In this document: one piece after another, positions 35,959-45,603 of the stretch | Numbering within the stretch: position 1 is the stretch's first letter | Layout: the number at the start of each line of letters is the position of its first letter | NCBI RefSeq assembly: GCF_014698035.1 | Contig: NZ_JACJSF010000006.1 | Span: 1 to 64,000, forward strand | Reading direction: 5' to 3' | DNA length: 64,000 nucleotides | DNA from: Desmonostoc muscorum FACHB-395 | GTDB lineage: Bacteria > Cyanobacteriota > Cyanobacteriia > Cyanobacteriales > Nostocaceae | The notes under the pieces: model-generated | The model's database searches: none | Told to the model about the DNA's origin: nothing | What the model saw: the letters and a program-made list of their open reading frames with translations, nothing else | Translations under genes and position numbers: made by a program

Positions 35959-38900
35959 TTAGCTTATAAGTTTTTTGGTAAATCCATGCAACCTGCTTAA
36001 CACTGGCTTCGCCCAATTTCCACCCATCAAATCGTGTAACAGAGTATAAAAGCAGGGAATGATAAACAGTGTCAGCACTGTTGCCAAAGATAAACCCGAA
36101 AACACTACTACACCTAATGGTTGCAGAAATTCTGAACCTTCCCCGATTCCTAACGCTAGGGGAAACATACCTAAAACAGTTGTAATAGTTGTCATTAATA
36201 TCGGTCTTAGGCGTTGAGGTGCAGCTTTCAAAATGGCAGTTTTCCGGTCAACTTTTTCCCGTTCTAGAATTTGATTGGCCAATTCCACCATAATGATGGC
36301 GTTATTGACCACAATACCCACCAGCAAAACTGCACCGACAATCACTGTTGCCCCAATTGCAGTTTTGGTAATGTAAAGCCCAAAAATTCCCCCAGCTAAT
36401 GCCAAGGGAATTGTAAACATAATTACTAGCGGGTCAATCAGGGAATTGTATTGCACCGCCATCACTACAAAGACTAGAAAGGCAGCTAATCCACCTAAAA
36501 GTTGCAATGAACTTTGCAGCTGCTGATTAGATTCAGAGGCTGCACTGGGTAATATGGTAATTCCTTCAGGTAAATCGATACTATTTAGTACCGTACTCAC
36601 CTGTTCTAGGGCACTACTGAGGCTAGCTCCCTCGGTTAAGTTGCCAGCAATTAATAAAACCTGACGCTGGTTAATTCGCTGAACTTCTCCAGGCGCTTGA
36701 GCTTCGGCAATTTTGGCAACATCGCTCAAGCGGACTTGGCGATTGTTATCCACAAATAAAGGCAACCTTTCTAATTGAGAAGGTACTTGGACTGATGCTT
36801 CATTCAACTTTACTCGGACATCAACTAAACGGTTGCCGCGTTGCAACTGAGTTGGAACACTGCCTTCGATCGCAGTTTGAATTGTCTGCCCTATTTGTGT
36901 AGCAGTTAGCCCTAAAGCTGAAACCCTTTCCCAGTCAGGAAGAATCTGTATTTCTGGTTGGCGATCGTCTGCATCGGGACGAAATCTCGCTAAGGTGGCT
37001 TGTTCTTCTAAAGCTGTTAGTACCTGACGGCCAGCTTCTTCTAAATTATTTACGTCATTTCCCTGAATTATTACGTCAACATCAGCACCACGGACAGGAG
37101 AATTGCTGAGAATCAAACCCCGCACTTGACCGGGGGTAAGGCGCAGACGAATTCCTGCTAAATTTAACTTGTTCAACTCTTGGGTAACTCGTTCTACATA
37201 AGCTTGCACGTTAGTACCGGTTTTCAGGGTAATATTGCTGGAAGCTCGTAGGGCATTAGCATTGGTAGTGTTGCCAAAGAGAGAGCCACCAATTGTAGAG
37301 AAAACATATTCCGTTTCTGGCTGTTTGCGGATAATCTCATCTACCGCAACCATTACTTTTTGGTTGGTTTCTAAAGGTGTACCGGGAGGAAACTGAGCAT
37401 TTAAGTTAGCTTGTCCGGTGTTGATGCGAGGGAGAATTTCTTGGGGAATTTGGGGAGCCATCCACAAACTACCGCCGCCGAAAAGGATAATAACGATCGC
37501 TACTGTAACCAACCGCCAGCGTAATATTCCAGTTAAAAAACTGCTATATACCCTCGTAGAAGCATCGAAACGGTTATTAAACTCCCGCAACAGCCAAAAA
37601 TTGCTCAACCCGCTAGAAAACTTCCATGCCAACATCCGAGAGGCGAACATCGGTACAACAGTTACGGCAATTAAAATTGAAGCCGCTACGGAAAAGGTGA
37701 TGGTAAGAATTAACTCATTGAATAGTAGTGCAATAAAACCACCAATGAGCAAAAATGGCAAAACTGCCACCAAGTTCGTACTAGTGGAAGCAACCAAAGC
37801 TGATTCTACTTCTTGGCTACTTTTTTCTGCTTGAGAAATTAGTTGCTGGGAATTCAAGCGGCTTTTATTATCCTTACCGGGAGTCATCCCAGCACCCTCG
37901 GCAATATTCTCCAACATGACGATGGAGTTATCGACCACAATACCTACACCTAGCGCTAGACCACCCAAACTAAAAACGTTGAGAGATAAACCAAATAGCC
38001 CCATTAAGATGATGGCAGCTAGACTTGCTAGGGGGATGGCGAGGACGATGATGAAAGTTTGCCGCAGAGAACCAAGAAATAGAAGAACTGCGATCGCTGC
38101 TAGTGCAGTACCAATCAATCCAGAACTAGTAACATTCGAGATGGAGTTGCGAATAAACCGCGACTCATCCAAGGTTGGTGTCAGAACCGTCCCTTCAGGA
38201 ATTAGACCGGACTTCCGAAGTTCTTCTAAGCGTTTTTTCACACCCTCGACAACGTTGATGGTATTAGCATCTGGCTGCTTTTGGATGCTGACTTTTACAG
38301 CTTGTTGCCCGTTGAGTAAGACGTACACCCTTTGCTGTTCTGAGCCATCAATGACTTCGGCAAAGTCGCGCAAATAGACGCGGCGCTTGGGAGTAGTGGA
38401 AGCCGGGAGAGATGAGGTAGTGGAGGAAGTGGGGGAAGAGACTTCAAAAGAAAGATTGCTGATTTCATTAGCATTTTGGAACCGTCCGACGGTACGGGTT
38501 AATGGTTCAGCATTCTGCCCTAAAAGCCGACCGCCAGAGATATCTAGGTTGCGATCTCTGAGTTCATCTAGGATATCGGTCAAACCTACACCCAAAGCTT
38601 GCAACCGATCTAAATCTATATTGACCCTAACTTCTTCTAGAACTCCGCCCGATATGTCTACCCCTGCAACTCCGGGTACAACACTCAGTTCGCGGGCTAA
38701 TTCTTCTTCAGCAAAAACGCGCAAATCCACGCCTTCGAGGGAGGGTGAAGTTAATGCCAATTCGTAAACGGGTAACTGGGAAGGATCGACTTTAAATAAG
38801 CGTGGTTCTTCGATGCTTTCTGGTAATGTGCTTCTAGCTCTGTTAAAAGCAGCCGTAGCATCGTTTAAAGCTTGGTCAATATTGCCACCTGGCTGAAAAT

Positions 38901-39207
38901 ACAGATCCAAATTTATCTGTCCCTCACGAGTTTGGGAAAAAATTTGAATCACGCCTTCGGTAGCACTAAAGGCTTCTTCTAGTGGTCTTGTGACTTCATC
39001 AACTGCTACCTCTGGGGATATTCCAGGCGCTTGTATTCGCACACCAATCCGAGGATAGGTAATTGATGGTAGTAAATCTACTGGCAACTTGACGACAAAA
39101 AAGACACCCATCACTATTACTGCCAGCGTCAGCATCAGTGTCCCGATGTGTTGGCGGATTGATATGGCACTGATACTAAATCCGCCACCGTTTTTTACTT
39201 GCTGCAT
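35959..39207 (-). CDS. RND-family efflux permease (HAE1/AcrB type)
   Basis: The 1082-residue inner-membrane pump is the proton-driven permease of a tripartite efflux system. The RND pattern is clear: one N-terminal helix (IGTLMLTLAVIVMGVFFVV), a large periplasmic loop starting LPVDLLPSITYPRIGV, a block of helices with GLALGVGIVVDNSIVMLENI, a second loop, then a final helix block with LVGIVVNNAIIMVELANQIL and LRPILMTTITTVLGMFPLAL. Length is typical for the class. The adaptor gene lies 54 bp upstream, so they form an operon. No outer-membrane factor is in the window. The substrate (drug, metal or metabolite) is not clear. Confidence 0.95.
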   Translation of the reverse strand: MQQVKNGGGFSISAISIRQHIGTLMLTLAVIVMGVFFVVKLPVDLLPSITYPRIGVRIQAPGISPEVAVDEVTRPLEEAFSATEGVIQIFSQTREGQINLDLYFQPGGNIDQALNDATAAFNRARSTLPESIEEPRLFKVDPSQLPVYELALTSPSLEGVDLRVFAEEELARELSVVPGVAGVDISGGVLEEVRVNIDLDRLQALGVGLTDILDELRDRNLDISGGRLLGQNAEPLTRTVGRFQNANEISNLSFEVSSPTSSTTSSLPASTTPKRRVYLRDFAEVIDGSEQQRVYVLLNGQQAVKVSIQKQPDANTINVVEGVKKRLEELRKSGLIPEGTVLTPTLDESRFIRNSISNVTSSGLIGTALAAIAVLLFLGSLRQTFIIVLAIPLASLAAIILMGLFGLSLNVFSLGGLALGVGIVVDNSIVMLENIAEGAGMTPGKDNKSRLNSQQLISQAEKSSQEVESALVASTSTNLVAVLPFLLIGGFIALLFNELILTITFSVAASILIAVTVVPMFASRMLAWKFSSGLSNFWLLREFNNRFDASTRVYSSFLTGILRWRLVTVAIVIILFGGGSLWMAPQIPQEILPRINTGQANLNAQFPPGTPLETNQKVMVAVDEIIRKQPETEYVFSTIGGSLFGNTTNANALRASSNITLKTGTNVQAYVERVTQELNKLNLAGIRLRLTPGQVRGLILSNSPVRGADVDVIIQGNDVNNLEEAGRQVLTALEEQATLARFRPDADDRQPEIQILPDWERVSALGLTATQIGQTIQTAIEGSVPTQLQRGNRLVDVRVKLNEASVQVPSQLERLPLFVDNNRQVRLSDVAKIAEAQAPGEVQRINQRQVLLIAGNLTEGASLSSALEQVSTVLNSIDLPEGITILPSAASESNQQLQSSLQLLGGLAAFLVFVVMAVQYNSLIDPLVIMFTIPLALAGGIFGLYITKTAIGATVIVGAVLLVGIVVNNAIIMVELANQILEREKVDRKTAILKAAPQRLRPILMTTITTVLGMFPLALGIGEGSEFLQPLGVVVFSGLSLATVLTLFIIPCFYTLLHDLMGGNWAKPVLSRLHGFTKKLIS

Positions 39208-39261
39208 GACTGTGGTCTGACTCCAATTACAAATACAAAATAAAAACTCAAAACGTCATTT

Positions 39262-40827
39262 TTAATTTTGAATTTTTAATTTTGAATTCCCCGTAGGGGC
39301 TACCTCTGCTGTTTCAGAAATAATCGATAAACGTACAGCGTCTCCATCTTTTAAGGGTTGACCACTGCGAACAACATAGCGTTCTCCCGATCGCAAGCCA
39401 GATAAAATTTCCACTTTGCCATCGGCTCTTTTTCCTAATGTCACAGCACGTGCTGCCACTTTCGTGCCGTCTGTTTCTTTGACCACAAATAGCGTTCCAG
39501 CAGGGTTTTCTGCCCCGGCGGTATTAGCTGCGTTGGACTGGGGAGACTTACCTGTAGTCTTGGAGTTGTTTCTACCTGCTTGTTTCTGAATAGCTGTTTG
39601 CGGTACGACTACACGCTGTTGAGTCTGGTTTTCAAAGTTGACTCGTGCCAGCAGCCCACTGCCAATCTTGCCTTGAGCGTTGGGAATCACTACCTCTACA
39701 GGTATTAAGCGAGCAGTAGCATCGGCAGCTGGAGAAATCCGCGTAACTCTCCCAATTAATGTTTCCTTGGGAAAGGCATCTAAGCGAACTTGTACAGACT
39801 GTCCAACCTGAATTTGTGCTAGTTCTAATTCAGAAACTTGCACAACGACTTTGACACGGTTAAAATCGCCAATCTTTACGACTTCATTACCTGGTTGCAG
39901 AAGATTGCCTGGTTCTGTCACCTTTTCTGTAACTATGCCAGTGATGGGAGATGTCAGCCGAGCGTAAGACCTGCGTTCTTTGGTTTGGGCAACCAATGCC
40001 TGTTGGGCCAAAACTCTACCTTCGGCGGCAGCGACGGCTTGCTGTTCTGTACGGACTTGCTCTTGGGCTGCCCGCAGTGCCTGGGCTGCTGTTTTGGCCT
40101 GGGTACGTGCTTGTTGGGCAGTTTGTTCAGCGATCGCTCCGGCTTTAAACAACCTCTGTTGCCGTTCTGAATCTGCCTGAGCTTGTACCACTTCTAGCCG
40201 TGCCCGTTCAACGTCAGCACGGGCATTGCTTACCTGATTGTTTGCCCTGGCTACTTCAGATTTCAGGGCTGCTAGTTCTGCTTCTGCTTGCTTTAATTCA
40301 GTCGAAAGTATGGCATCATCTAACTGCCCGACGTTTTGCCCAAGCTTAACTCTATCGCCCACATCAAGGTTCAAGGCTAACAAGCGACCTTCTACCTGCG
40401 ATCGCAGTGATACGATGCGGAAGGGTGTTGTATTACCTGTATATTCTGGTTGTTTTTCGAGCAAGTCAGTTCTAGCGATCGCCACATCTACAGGCGTTAC
40501 CCGACTACGTTCCCTATTACCAGGACTCTGAGATTGTGCATCTGCTGATTCTTTGGGCGACGAACCGCAACTTGCCGTCAGCAATCCTATAGCTACCAAA
40601 CAGGAAATTAATAAACTTCTTACAGAAGTGGAGGAAAAAAAGGAATTTTCCCCTTTCGCTTTGCCACCTGTTGCACAAGTACTGTTTGCAAGAAGTCTAC
40701 TTTTGAAATCTGCGGTCGCCACCTCAGTTTTCACAACTGAATCTAACTGGATAATTATTAGTTGGTTAGCGACTACGGGATCTTTCATTTTCACCTGTTT
40801 GTGCGGCTTATCTTTTTCCAAAATCAT
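39262..40827 (-). CDS. RND periplasmic adaptor lipoprotein (HlyD/AcrA type)
   Basis: The 521-residue protein is the membrane-fusion partner of the downstream permease. A lipobox ends at Cys87 (LLTASC), which is preceded by an unusually long, polar N-terminal extension. The true start may lie further in, but only Met14 is available as an internal ATG. The body has the biotinyl-lipoyl half motifs (LRSQVEGRLLALNLDVGDRV), a long alpha-helical hairpin rich in Ala and Gln (about 170-290), and the beta-barrel (SPITGIVTEKVTEPGNLLQ). The last residues (SKLKIQN) read into an AT-rich intergenic repeat. It is first gene of the operon. Confidence 0.93.
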   Translation of the reverse strand: MILEKDKPHKQVKMKDPVVANQLIIIQLDSVVKTEVATADFKSRLLANSTCATGGKAKGENSFFSSTSVRSLLISCLVAIGLLTASCGSSPKESADAQSQSPGNRERSRVTPVDVAIARTDLLEKQPEYTGNTTPFRIVSLRSQVEGRLLALNLDVGDRVKLGQNVGQLDDAILSTELKQAEAELAALKSEVARANNQVSNARADVERARLEVVQAQADSERQQRLFKAGAIAEQTAQQARTQAKTAAQALRAAQEQVRTEQQAVAAAEGRVLAQQALVAQTKERRSYARLTSPITGIVTEKVTEPGNLLQPGNEVVKIGDFNRVKVVVQVSELELAQIQVGQSVQVRLDAFPKETLIGRVTRISPAADATARLIPVEVVIPNAQGKIGSGLLARVNFENQTQQRVVVPQTAIQKQAGRNNSKTTGKSPQSNAANTAGAENPAGTLFVVKETDGTKVAARAVTLGKRADGKVEILSGLRSGERYVVRSGQPLKDGDAVRLSIISETAEVAPTGNSKLKIQN

Positions 40828-41343
40828 CTGTTTTTCTCTTATTGGGGAGCTTTTGGGGTTAAACAGCCGTGTTTTACCAAGTAATTTTGAGAGATATCAT
40901 TAACAAAAAACGGCGAGAATGAAGCATAAGCTGTATGACAGTAATTTTTGATTCAAAAATTACTGTTTTCCCACAAAATTCCAAAACTTCTCACCGTTCT
41001 ACTTCTTACGCAGAGGTAGATAATCTTCTTGCAGTTAACAAATTATAAACTTTAGTATAAATATTTGTCATTTTTCTGGAATCTACCCAGAGGAGAAAGC
41101 TGGTTTTTTCCAAAGATATGAAGCTTTTTTGCTGAATATCATAATTTGGGCAGTATTACAATAATTACCCTTGTTTTTACCTACTCAATTTATTCTACTA
41201 TAACTAGCAGGTATTACGGGTATTTACTATTTTATTAAGAATGTTAAAGATTTATTGCTTAATTGTGTCTATAATGTAATAGAAAACACAATTTCTTCTT
41301 ACCCCCCTTGCGTAATATGGCAAGAAATAGGGCGACAAGTACC

Positions 41344-41474
41344 ATAGCAACCAATACGGTTCGGTTAAAGGGGAAAGGGAAAAGGGGAAAGGTTTTGAAT
41401 ACATCCTTTATCCTTTACCCTTTCCCCAGACCACAAGGAAAGTGAAAAATGCTTATCCGAACCGTATTGCTATA
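41344..41474. mobile_element. MITE-like element with CAATACGGTTCGG ends
   Basis: ATAGCAACCAATACGGTTCGG at the left and the reverse complement of CCGAACCGTATTGCTAT at the right share a 12-bp perfect inverted end. The interior is a GGGGAAAGGG/CCCTTTCCCC hairpin. The remainder of 40828-41540 is AT-rich and without a gene. It holds the divergent control regions of the efflux operon and the lyase. Confidence 0.75.
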
Positions 41475-41540
41475 GCAACAACAGGTAAGAATGAACTTTT
41501 TTACCAGAAATATATTTGTATTAGGTGAGGAATGTAAGGC

Positions 41541-42083
41541 GTGACATCTCTGTTTAAAACTGCACAAACCACTGATGAATCCCAGATTTCCGAATTTTTC
41601 CAGGAATCAACAGGTAAATGGCGATCGCAACGACGCTACTACACCCTACCGAAGGGAGAAACTAAGGAGATCGAGAGTATAGTTACGATCAATTTTTTAG
41701 AGCAGGACTGTGATGAATTACAAAACCTAGCTCAGATGCACGATTTGTCTGATACAAAGAGTTTAATCTGTGGTGCAGCAGTTGTCTGGGAAAGTACGGA
41801 TTTGCTGACGACAAAGAAAGAATCGCAAGGTTCAACAATATTTGGAGTGATGGGAAATACCTTGTATCGCGATCGCGGTTTTGCCATATCTAAACCAGTC
41901 ACCGCCCAGTATTATTTCTCCAACCCGAAAACAATGTGTTTGCGAACTGAATACAACGGTTCAGTGTTTGAAGAAGAGTTAAAGCTAATTGGCAGTAAAT
42001 ACCGCACCAGACAGACTATTATCTCTCGTGCTGGTGAACAGTTGATGATTGGTCAATATTTAGAAAATAGAATAGAGAGTTAG
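41541..42083 (+). CDS. CpcS/CpeS-type phycobiliprotein chromophore lyase
   Basis: The 180-residue protein starts at a GTG with AAGG and GAGGA just upstream. It belongs to the CpcS/CpeS lipocalin-like lyases, which attach bilins to cysteines of phycobiliproteins. Family marks are FFQESTGKWRSQRRYYTLP, LICGAAVVWEST and GSTIFGVMGNTLYRDRGF, and the length is normal. The substrate subunit and bilin cannot be read from the sequence. The RRYYTLP form differs from the THHLAF form of classic CpeS, so it may be a divergent subgroup. It is monocistronic, away from phycobilisome genes. Confidence 0.85.
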   Translation: MTSLFKTAQTTDESQISEFFQESTGKWRSQRRYYTLPKGETKEIESIVTINFLEQDCDELQNLAQMHDLSDTKSLICGAAVVWESTDLLTTKKESQGSTIFGVMGNTLYRDRGFAISKPVTAQYYFSNPKTMCLRTEYNGSVFEEELKLIGSKYRTRQTIISRAGEQLMIGQYLENRIES

Positions 42084-42343
42084 TTTATCGGGTGCGGCTG
42101 GCTGTAGTCTCACCCGTTTTGAAACTACCTAGCACCTAGCTATCAACTTCCAATATAACTTTTTATAACAATTTTTCAAACTTTCCCCCAGAAAGTTAGT
42201 CGCTATGTAAAAATTGGAAGTGAAATGAGAATTAATTCGGCGACAGTGTTTGATTTTAGTATTGACAGGCTTTTCCCTTTTGGTATTACAGACTTCTCTC
42301 CGAAATCTAAATCTCTACAAACTTACGATTTTGGAGACATTTA

Positions 42344-42673
42344 ATGTCAATTTACGTTGGTAACCTCTCCTATGAAGTTACACAAGATGCGCTGAGTACT
42401 GTTTTTGCAGAATATGGTTCTGTAAAGCGCGTTCAGCTACCTACTGACCGTGAAACAGGCCGTTTACGCGGTTTTGCTTTCGTGGAAATGAGTTCAGAAG
42501 ACGAAGAAACCAAAGCCATTGAATCCCTTGATGGTGCTGAATGGATGGGTCGTGACCTTAAAGTGAATAAGGCCAAGCCCAGAGAAGACAGAGGTGGCGG
42601 TGGTTCTTTCGGTGGTAATCGTGGCGGTGGTGGCGGTGGCTACAACCGTGGCGGTGGCGGTGGTCGCTACTAA
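42344..42673 (+). CDS. Glycine-rich RRM RNA-binding protein (Rbp)
   Basis: The 109-residue protein has a single RRM with RNP2 (IYVGNLSY) at residue 3 and RNP1 (RLRGFAFVEM) near residue 42. The tail is a Gly-rich RGG-like stretch (NRGGGGGGYNRGGGGG). In Anabaena such rbp genes are mostly cold-induced and some bind mRNA for membrane targeting. The gene has a long AT-rich leader of about 150 nt (the gap 42084-42343), of the kind that mediates cold response in this family, and a strong terminator. Which rbp paralogue it is cannot be told. Confidence 0.95.
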   Translation: MSIYVGNLSYEVTQDALSTVFAEYGSVKRVQLPTDRETGRLRGFAFVEMSSEDEETKAIESLDGAEWMGRDLKVNKAKPREDRGGGGSFGGNRGGGGGGYNRGGGGGRY

Positions 42674-42705
42674 ACTCAGGCGAAAACCATTTAGTTTAAT
42701 CTAGA

Positions 42706-42738
42706 AAAGGCTCAGGCAGAAATGCTTGAGCCTTTTTT
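42706..42738 (+). terminator. Intrinsic terminator of the rbp gene
   Basis: AAAGGCTCA, an 11-nt loop, then TGAGCCTTTTTT form a perfect stem with a T-run, 33 bp after the stop codon. This is the clearest intrinsic terminator in the window. Confidence 0.9.
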
Positions 42739-42937
42739 ATTCCGGTTCAGTTAGCTATAAAAACCTTAACTTGCGTAGGATTGGGTTTCACTTGTTTCAA
42801 CCCAACCTATTGCTGGAGTTAATTATACCTTTGATAAGACGGCTTGCGATCGCCCAATAAAACAACGAGGTCATGAGGCTGGCTCACCGTTTGCAGTTTG
42901 TGGCATCGACTCAATCAGGAACTTTTCAGTCATTCTG

Positions 42938-43351
42938 CTACATCAACCGATTTCTCATATCTTTAGGTGAGAGTACTGGAATCGGCGAACCTGTGAATCC
43001 ATTTACATCACGAGTAACGATCACCTCCAACCCCAACTTCATCGCAGATGCTACCTGCACCGCATCTTCAAAATCAGTCAACCCTAGTGCTATCGCCTGT
43101 TCCAGTACCCCGCGATCTACCGCACAAATTTCCATCAATGCCAACAATTGAGTTACTGCGGCAATCGCAACTTCAGCACTCTTGGTCTGTCGTCCAACTA
43201 AATAATGCACATCCGTAACCGTTGTTGCCGACATAAACCCTTCAACTTGTCCCGATTCAACCGTCTCCAGTAAAAAAGCAGCATCCGCCACAAAAGGTTC
43301 ACGCGCTAGCAAAGCATCTAGCAGAATGTTCGTATCAAATAAAACTCGCAT
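42938..43351 (-). CDS. PIN-domain toxin (VapC-like)
   Basis: The 137-residue protein has a PIN nuclease fold with the four conserved acidic positions: Asp in RVLFDTNILLDALL, Glu in the central helix, and Asp pairs in LGLTDFEDAVQVASAM and IVTRDVNGF. Such toxins cleave tRNA or rRNA. Its ATG overlaps the antitoxin stop by one base (TAATG), so translation is coupled. The N-terminus resembles the group of PIN proteins of about 135 residues common in Nostoc. It is probably active with its partner. Confidence 0.9.
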   Translation of the reverse strand: MRVLFDTNILLDALLAREPFVADAAFLLETVESGQVEGFMSATTVTDVHYLVGRQTKSAEVAIAAVTQLLALMEICAVDRGVLEQAIALGLTDFEDAVQVASAMKLGLEVIVTRDVNGFTGSPIPVLSPKDMRNRLM

Positions 43352-43578
43352 TACAGATACTTTTGCACCAACCGCTCATCTAGCATTGCTTTCACTTCTT
43401 CATCTGTGGGTGCCAGGGTGTCAGTCTTCGCAATGCCGATTAAACTGGCAGCTAAACCCTTTGGCTTTGACGTTGGCTGAAGTTTTGGTTGGAGCGATCG
43501 CATTAATGTATTGATTAACTGCCAACGATCCTCGGCAGATAATCTCAGTGCTTGATCTTCAAGTTCACGTAACGTCAT
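43351..43578 (-). CDS. Antitoxin partner of the PIN toxin
   Basis: The start at 43578 (MTLRELEDQALRLSAEDRW) is preferred to one 63 bp further upstream, because the family opens there. The 75-residue protein resembles the short LSxEDRWxLIxxL antitoxins paired with PIN proteins in cyanobacteria. Its C-terminal half has a small acidic tail (APTDEEVKAMLDERL) that likely wraps the toxin. It ends in the TAATG overlap with the toxin gene. No classic DNA-binding domain is obvious, so autoregulation is uncertain. Confidence 0.82.
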   Translation of the reverse strand: MTLRELEDQALRLSAEDRWQLINTLMRSLQPKLQPTSKPKGLAASLIGIAKTDTLAPTDEEVKAMLDERLVQKYL

Positions 43579-43796
43579 GGCAATAACTTTTAACAGATAG
43601 CGTTGAGTTATCAGAATAAGTAGGAAATACCTCTGTCTCAAATTTTAGCGGTTTGTGCTTCCCAATATCGTGACAATTTTACTCAAAGGCTTTTAGCTAC
43701 CCCCTTTTCTAGATAACATCCACGCTTGGGAATTATGCAGAGTTTCTCGGTTTAAGTACCCTTTATGGGGTATTCTCAGAATTTTTCTGCATAAGA

Positions 43797-45509
43797 TTAA
43801 TAATGAGTTGCCGACTTGCGATGATGCACGGCTGTGATGCCATCATTATCTAACAATTTGCCATTCTCGACAGTGGCATAAACTAGCCAATGGTCGCCAG
43901 ATTCCATCCGGTTTTGTACAGAACATTCCAGATATGCCAAGGCATCTGCAAGTATGGGAGAACCGTTTTCAGCTTCTTGGGCGGCGACATCGGCAAATCG
44001 GTCTTGTCCTGGGCCAAAAGGTTTGAGGAAATGCTTCATCAACCCCAAATGATTCCCTTCTTTAAGAATATTGAGGACAAATTTGTTTCCTGTATGGGTC
44101 AGTGTTTCTACTGCCCGTTCTTTAGCGACGGCTATGGTTAAACCAGGCGGATTAAAGCTAGCTTGAGCTACCCAAGAGGCTAACATGGCACTTGAGCGAT
44201 CGCCTTCTTTGGCAGTTAGAACGCACAGAGAACCAACAATACGACCAACTGCTTGTTCTACAGTAGTAGCAGGTTGACTTGGCGATCGCACTTTTCTAGC
44301 TTTCTTCAGTGCTTGGGCAAAGTCGGTTCCGGCTTCTTCACACAATTGTAAGGTGGCATCGTCGGGTTTAAATTTCACGCGGATGGTATCAAAACCAAAC
44401 CGATAACCAGCATCCTTTAATTTACCTTCAATTAAATCAACTGCTTCCCCACTCCAGCCAAAGGAACCAAAAACACCAGCGAGTTTATTATTAGTCGCGG
44501 TGGATAGCACAATTCCTAAAGCTGTTTGTACGGGTGTGGGTGCATGACCGCCGAGAGTTGGAGAACCCATGATGAAACCACCAGCTTTTTCTACAGCCGC
44601 CCGAATTTCTTCTGGTTCAGTAAATTCGCAGTTAATTGATTCTACAGCGACACCGGCTTTGGTGATGCCACGAGCGATCGCTTGGGCTAATGTTGCCGTA
44701 TTTCCATAAGCTGACGCATAGATTAACGCCACTGTCAAGTCAGCAGAAGTTTGCTGTTGACTCCATTCTCGATAAGATTTGGTCAGTTCGATTAAGCCAT
44801 AACGTACCAAAGGCCCATGTCCATTGGCATACATTCTCACGGGGAAATCGGCTAGTTTTTCCAGCGCAGTTTCTACTTGACGGGCGTGGGGAGCCATGAG
44901 GCAATCAAAATAATAGCGCCGATCTTCGTTATATACTTCCCAGCCTTCATCAAATACCTGATCTCCACAAACGTGCGCCCCGAATAACTTATCTGTGTAG
45001 AGAATTTCTGTTTGCGGATCGTAGGTGCAGAGTTGATCTGCATAGCGGGGATTCGGGGTGGGAATAAATTGTAAATTATGCCCGTTACCCAAATCTAGAG
45101 TTTCTTCACCGCGCATAACCAGAATTTGCAAATCTGGATTTTCCAGCGCTGCACGTAAATTTATCGCTCCGGGATTAGAACAAACAAAGGTGATTTGTGG
45201 AGCAATTGCTAACAAAGCTTTTAAAGTTGCAGCCCGGTTAGGGTTGATGTGTCCCAAAATTACATAATCTAAATCTTCGAGATGGAAACGCTGCTGTAAG
45301 GCTTCTAAATAAATTTCTGTAAACGTTTCCCCCGGAGGGTCAATGATGGCATTTTTATCGCTTTCAATTAAATAAGAATTAGCAGTTGTACCCTTGGCAA
45401 GGGCATATTCAATTTCAAATCTGAGCCTTGACCAACTGCGCGATCGCAGTATTCTTGTATCTGTAGCTATTGGATAAACTTGAACATCACGAGGTTTATT
45501 TTTTGACAT
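43797..45509 (-). CDS. flv1B: Flavodiiron protein, Flv1-type with non-canonical iron ligands
   Basis: The 570-residue protein has a metallo-beta-lactamase-like domain, a flavodoxin domain (VALIYASAYGNTATLAQAI) and a C-terminal flavin reductase domain (SAMLASWVAQASFNPPGLT). I use MSKNKPRDVQVYP as the start; upstream residues come from repeat DNA. The diiron site is altered: the usual HxExD reads HINPNR (His87, Asn89, Asn91), and later His and Asp ligands are Arg and Lys (NPRYADQ, TDKLFG). This is characteristic of Flv1, which works as a heterodimer with Flv3 to reduce oxygen to water. The pairing with the adjacent canonical gene fits the Flv1B/Flv3B pair of heterocysts. Confidence 0.88.
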   Translation of the reverse strand: MSKNKPRDVQVYPIATDTRILRSRSWSRLRFEIEYALAKGTTANSYLIESDKNAIIDPPGETFTEIYLEALQQRFHLEDLDYVILGHINPNRAATLKALLAIAPQITFVCSNPGAINLRAALENPDLQILVMRGEETLDLGNGHNLQFIPTPNPRYADQLCTYDPQTEILYTDKLFGAHVCGDQVFDEGWEVYNEDRRYYFDCLMAPHARQVETALEKLADFPVRMYANGHGPLVRYGLIELTKSYREWSQQQTSADLTVALIYASAYGNTATLAQAIARGITKAGVAVESINCEFTEPEEIRAAVEKAGGFIMGSPTLGGHAPTPVQTALGIVLSTATNNKLAGVFGSFGWSGEAVDLIEGKLKDAGYRFGFDTIRVKFKPDDATLQLCEEAGTDFAQALKKARKVRSPSQPATTVEQAVGRIVGSLCVLTAKEGDRSSAMLASWVAQASFNPPGLTIAVAKERAVETLTHTGNKFVLNILKEGNHLGLMKHFLKPFGPGQDRFADVAAQEAENGSPILADALAYLECSVQNRMESGDHWLVYATVENGKLLDNDGITAVHHRKSATHY

Positions 45510-45603
45510 GGCTTTATTCGGGAATAGGGCATCGGGTATTGGGTATGGGGCATGGGGCATTGGTTATTATTTTCCCTGTTTCTCTGCCCCTCTGCTCCCC
45601 TTG

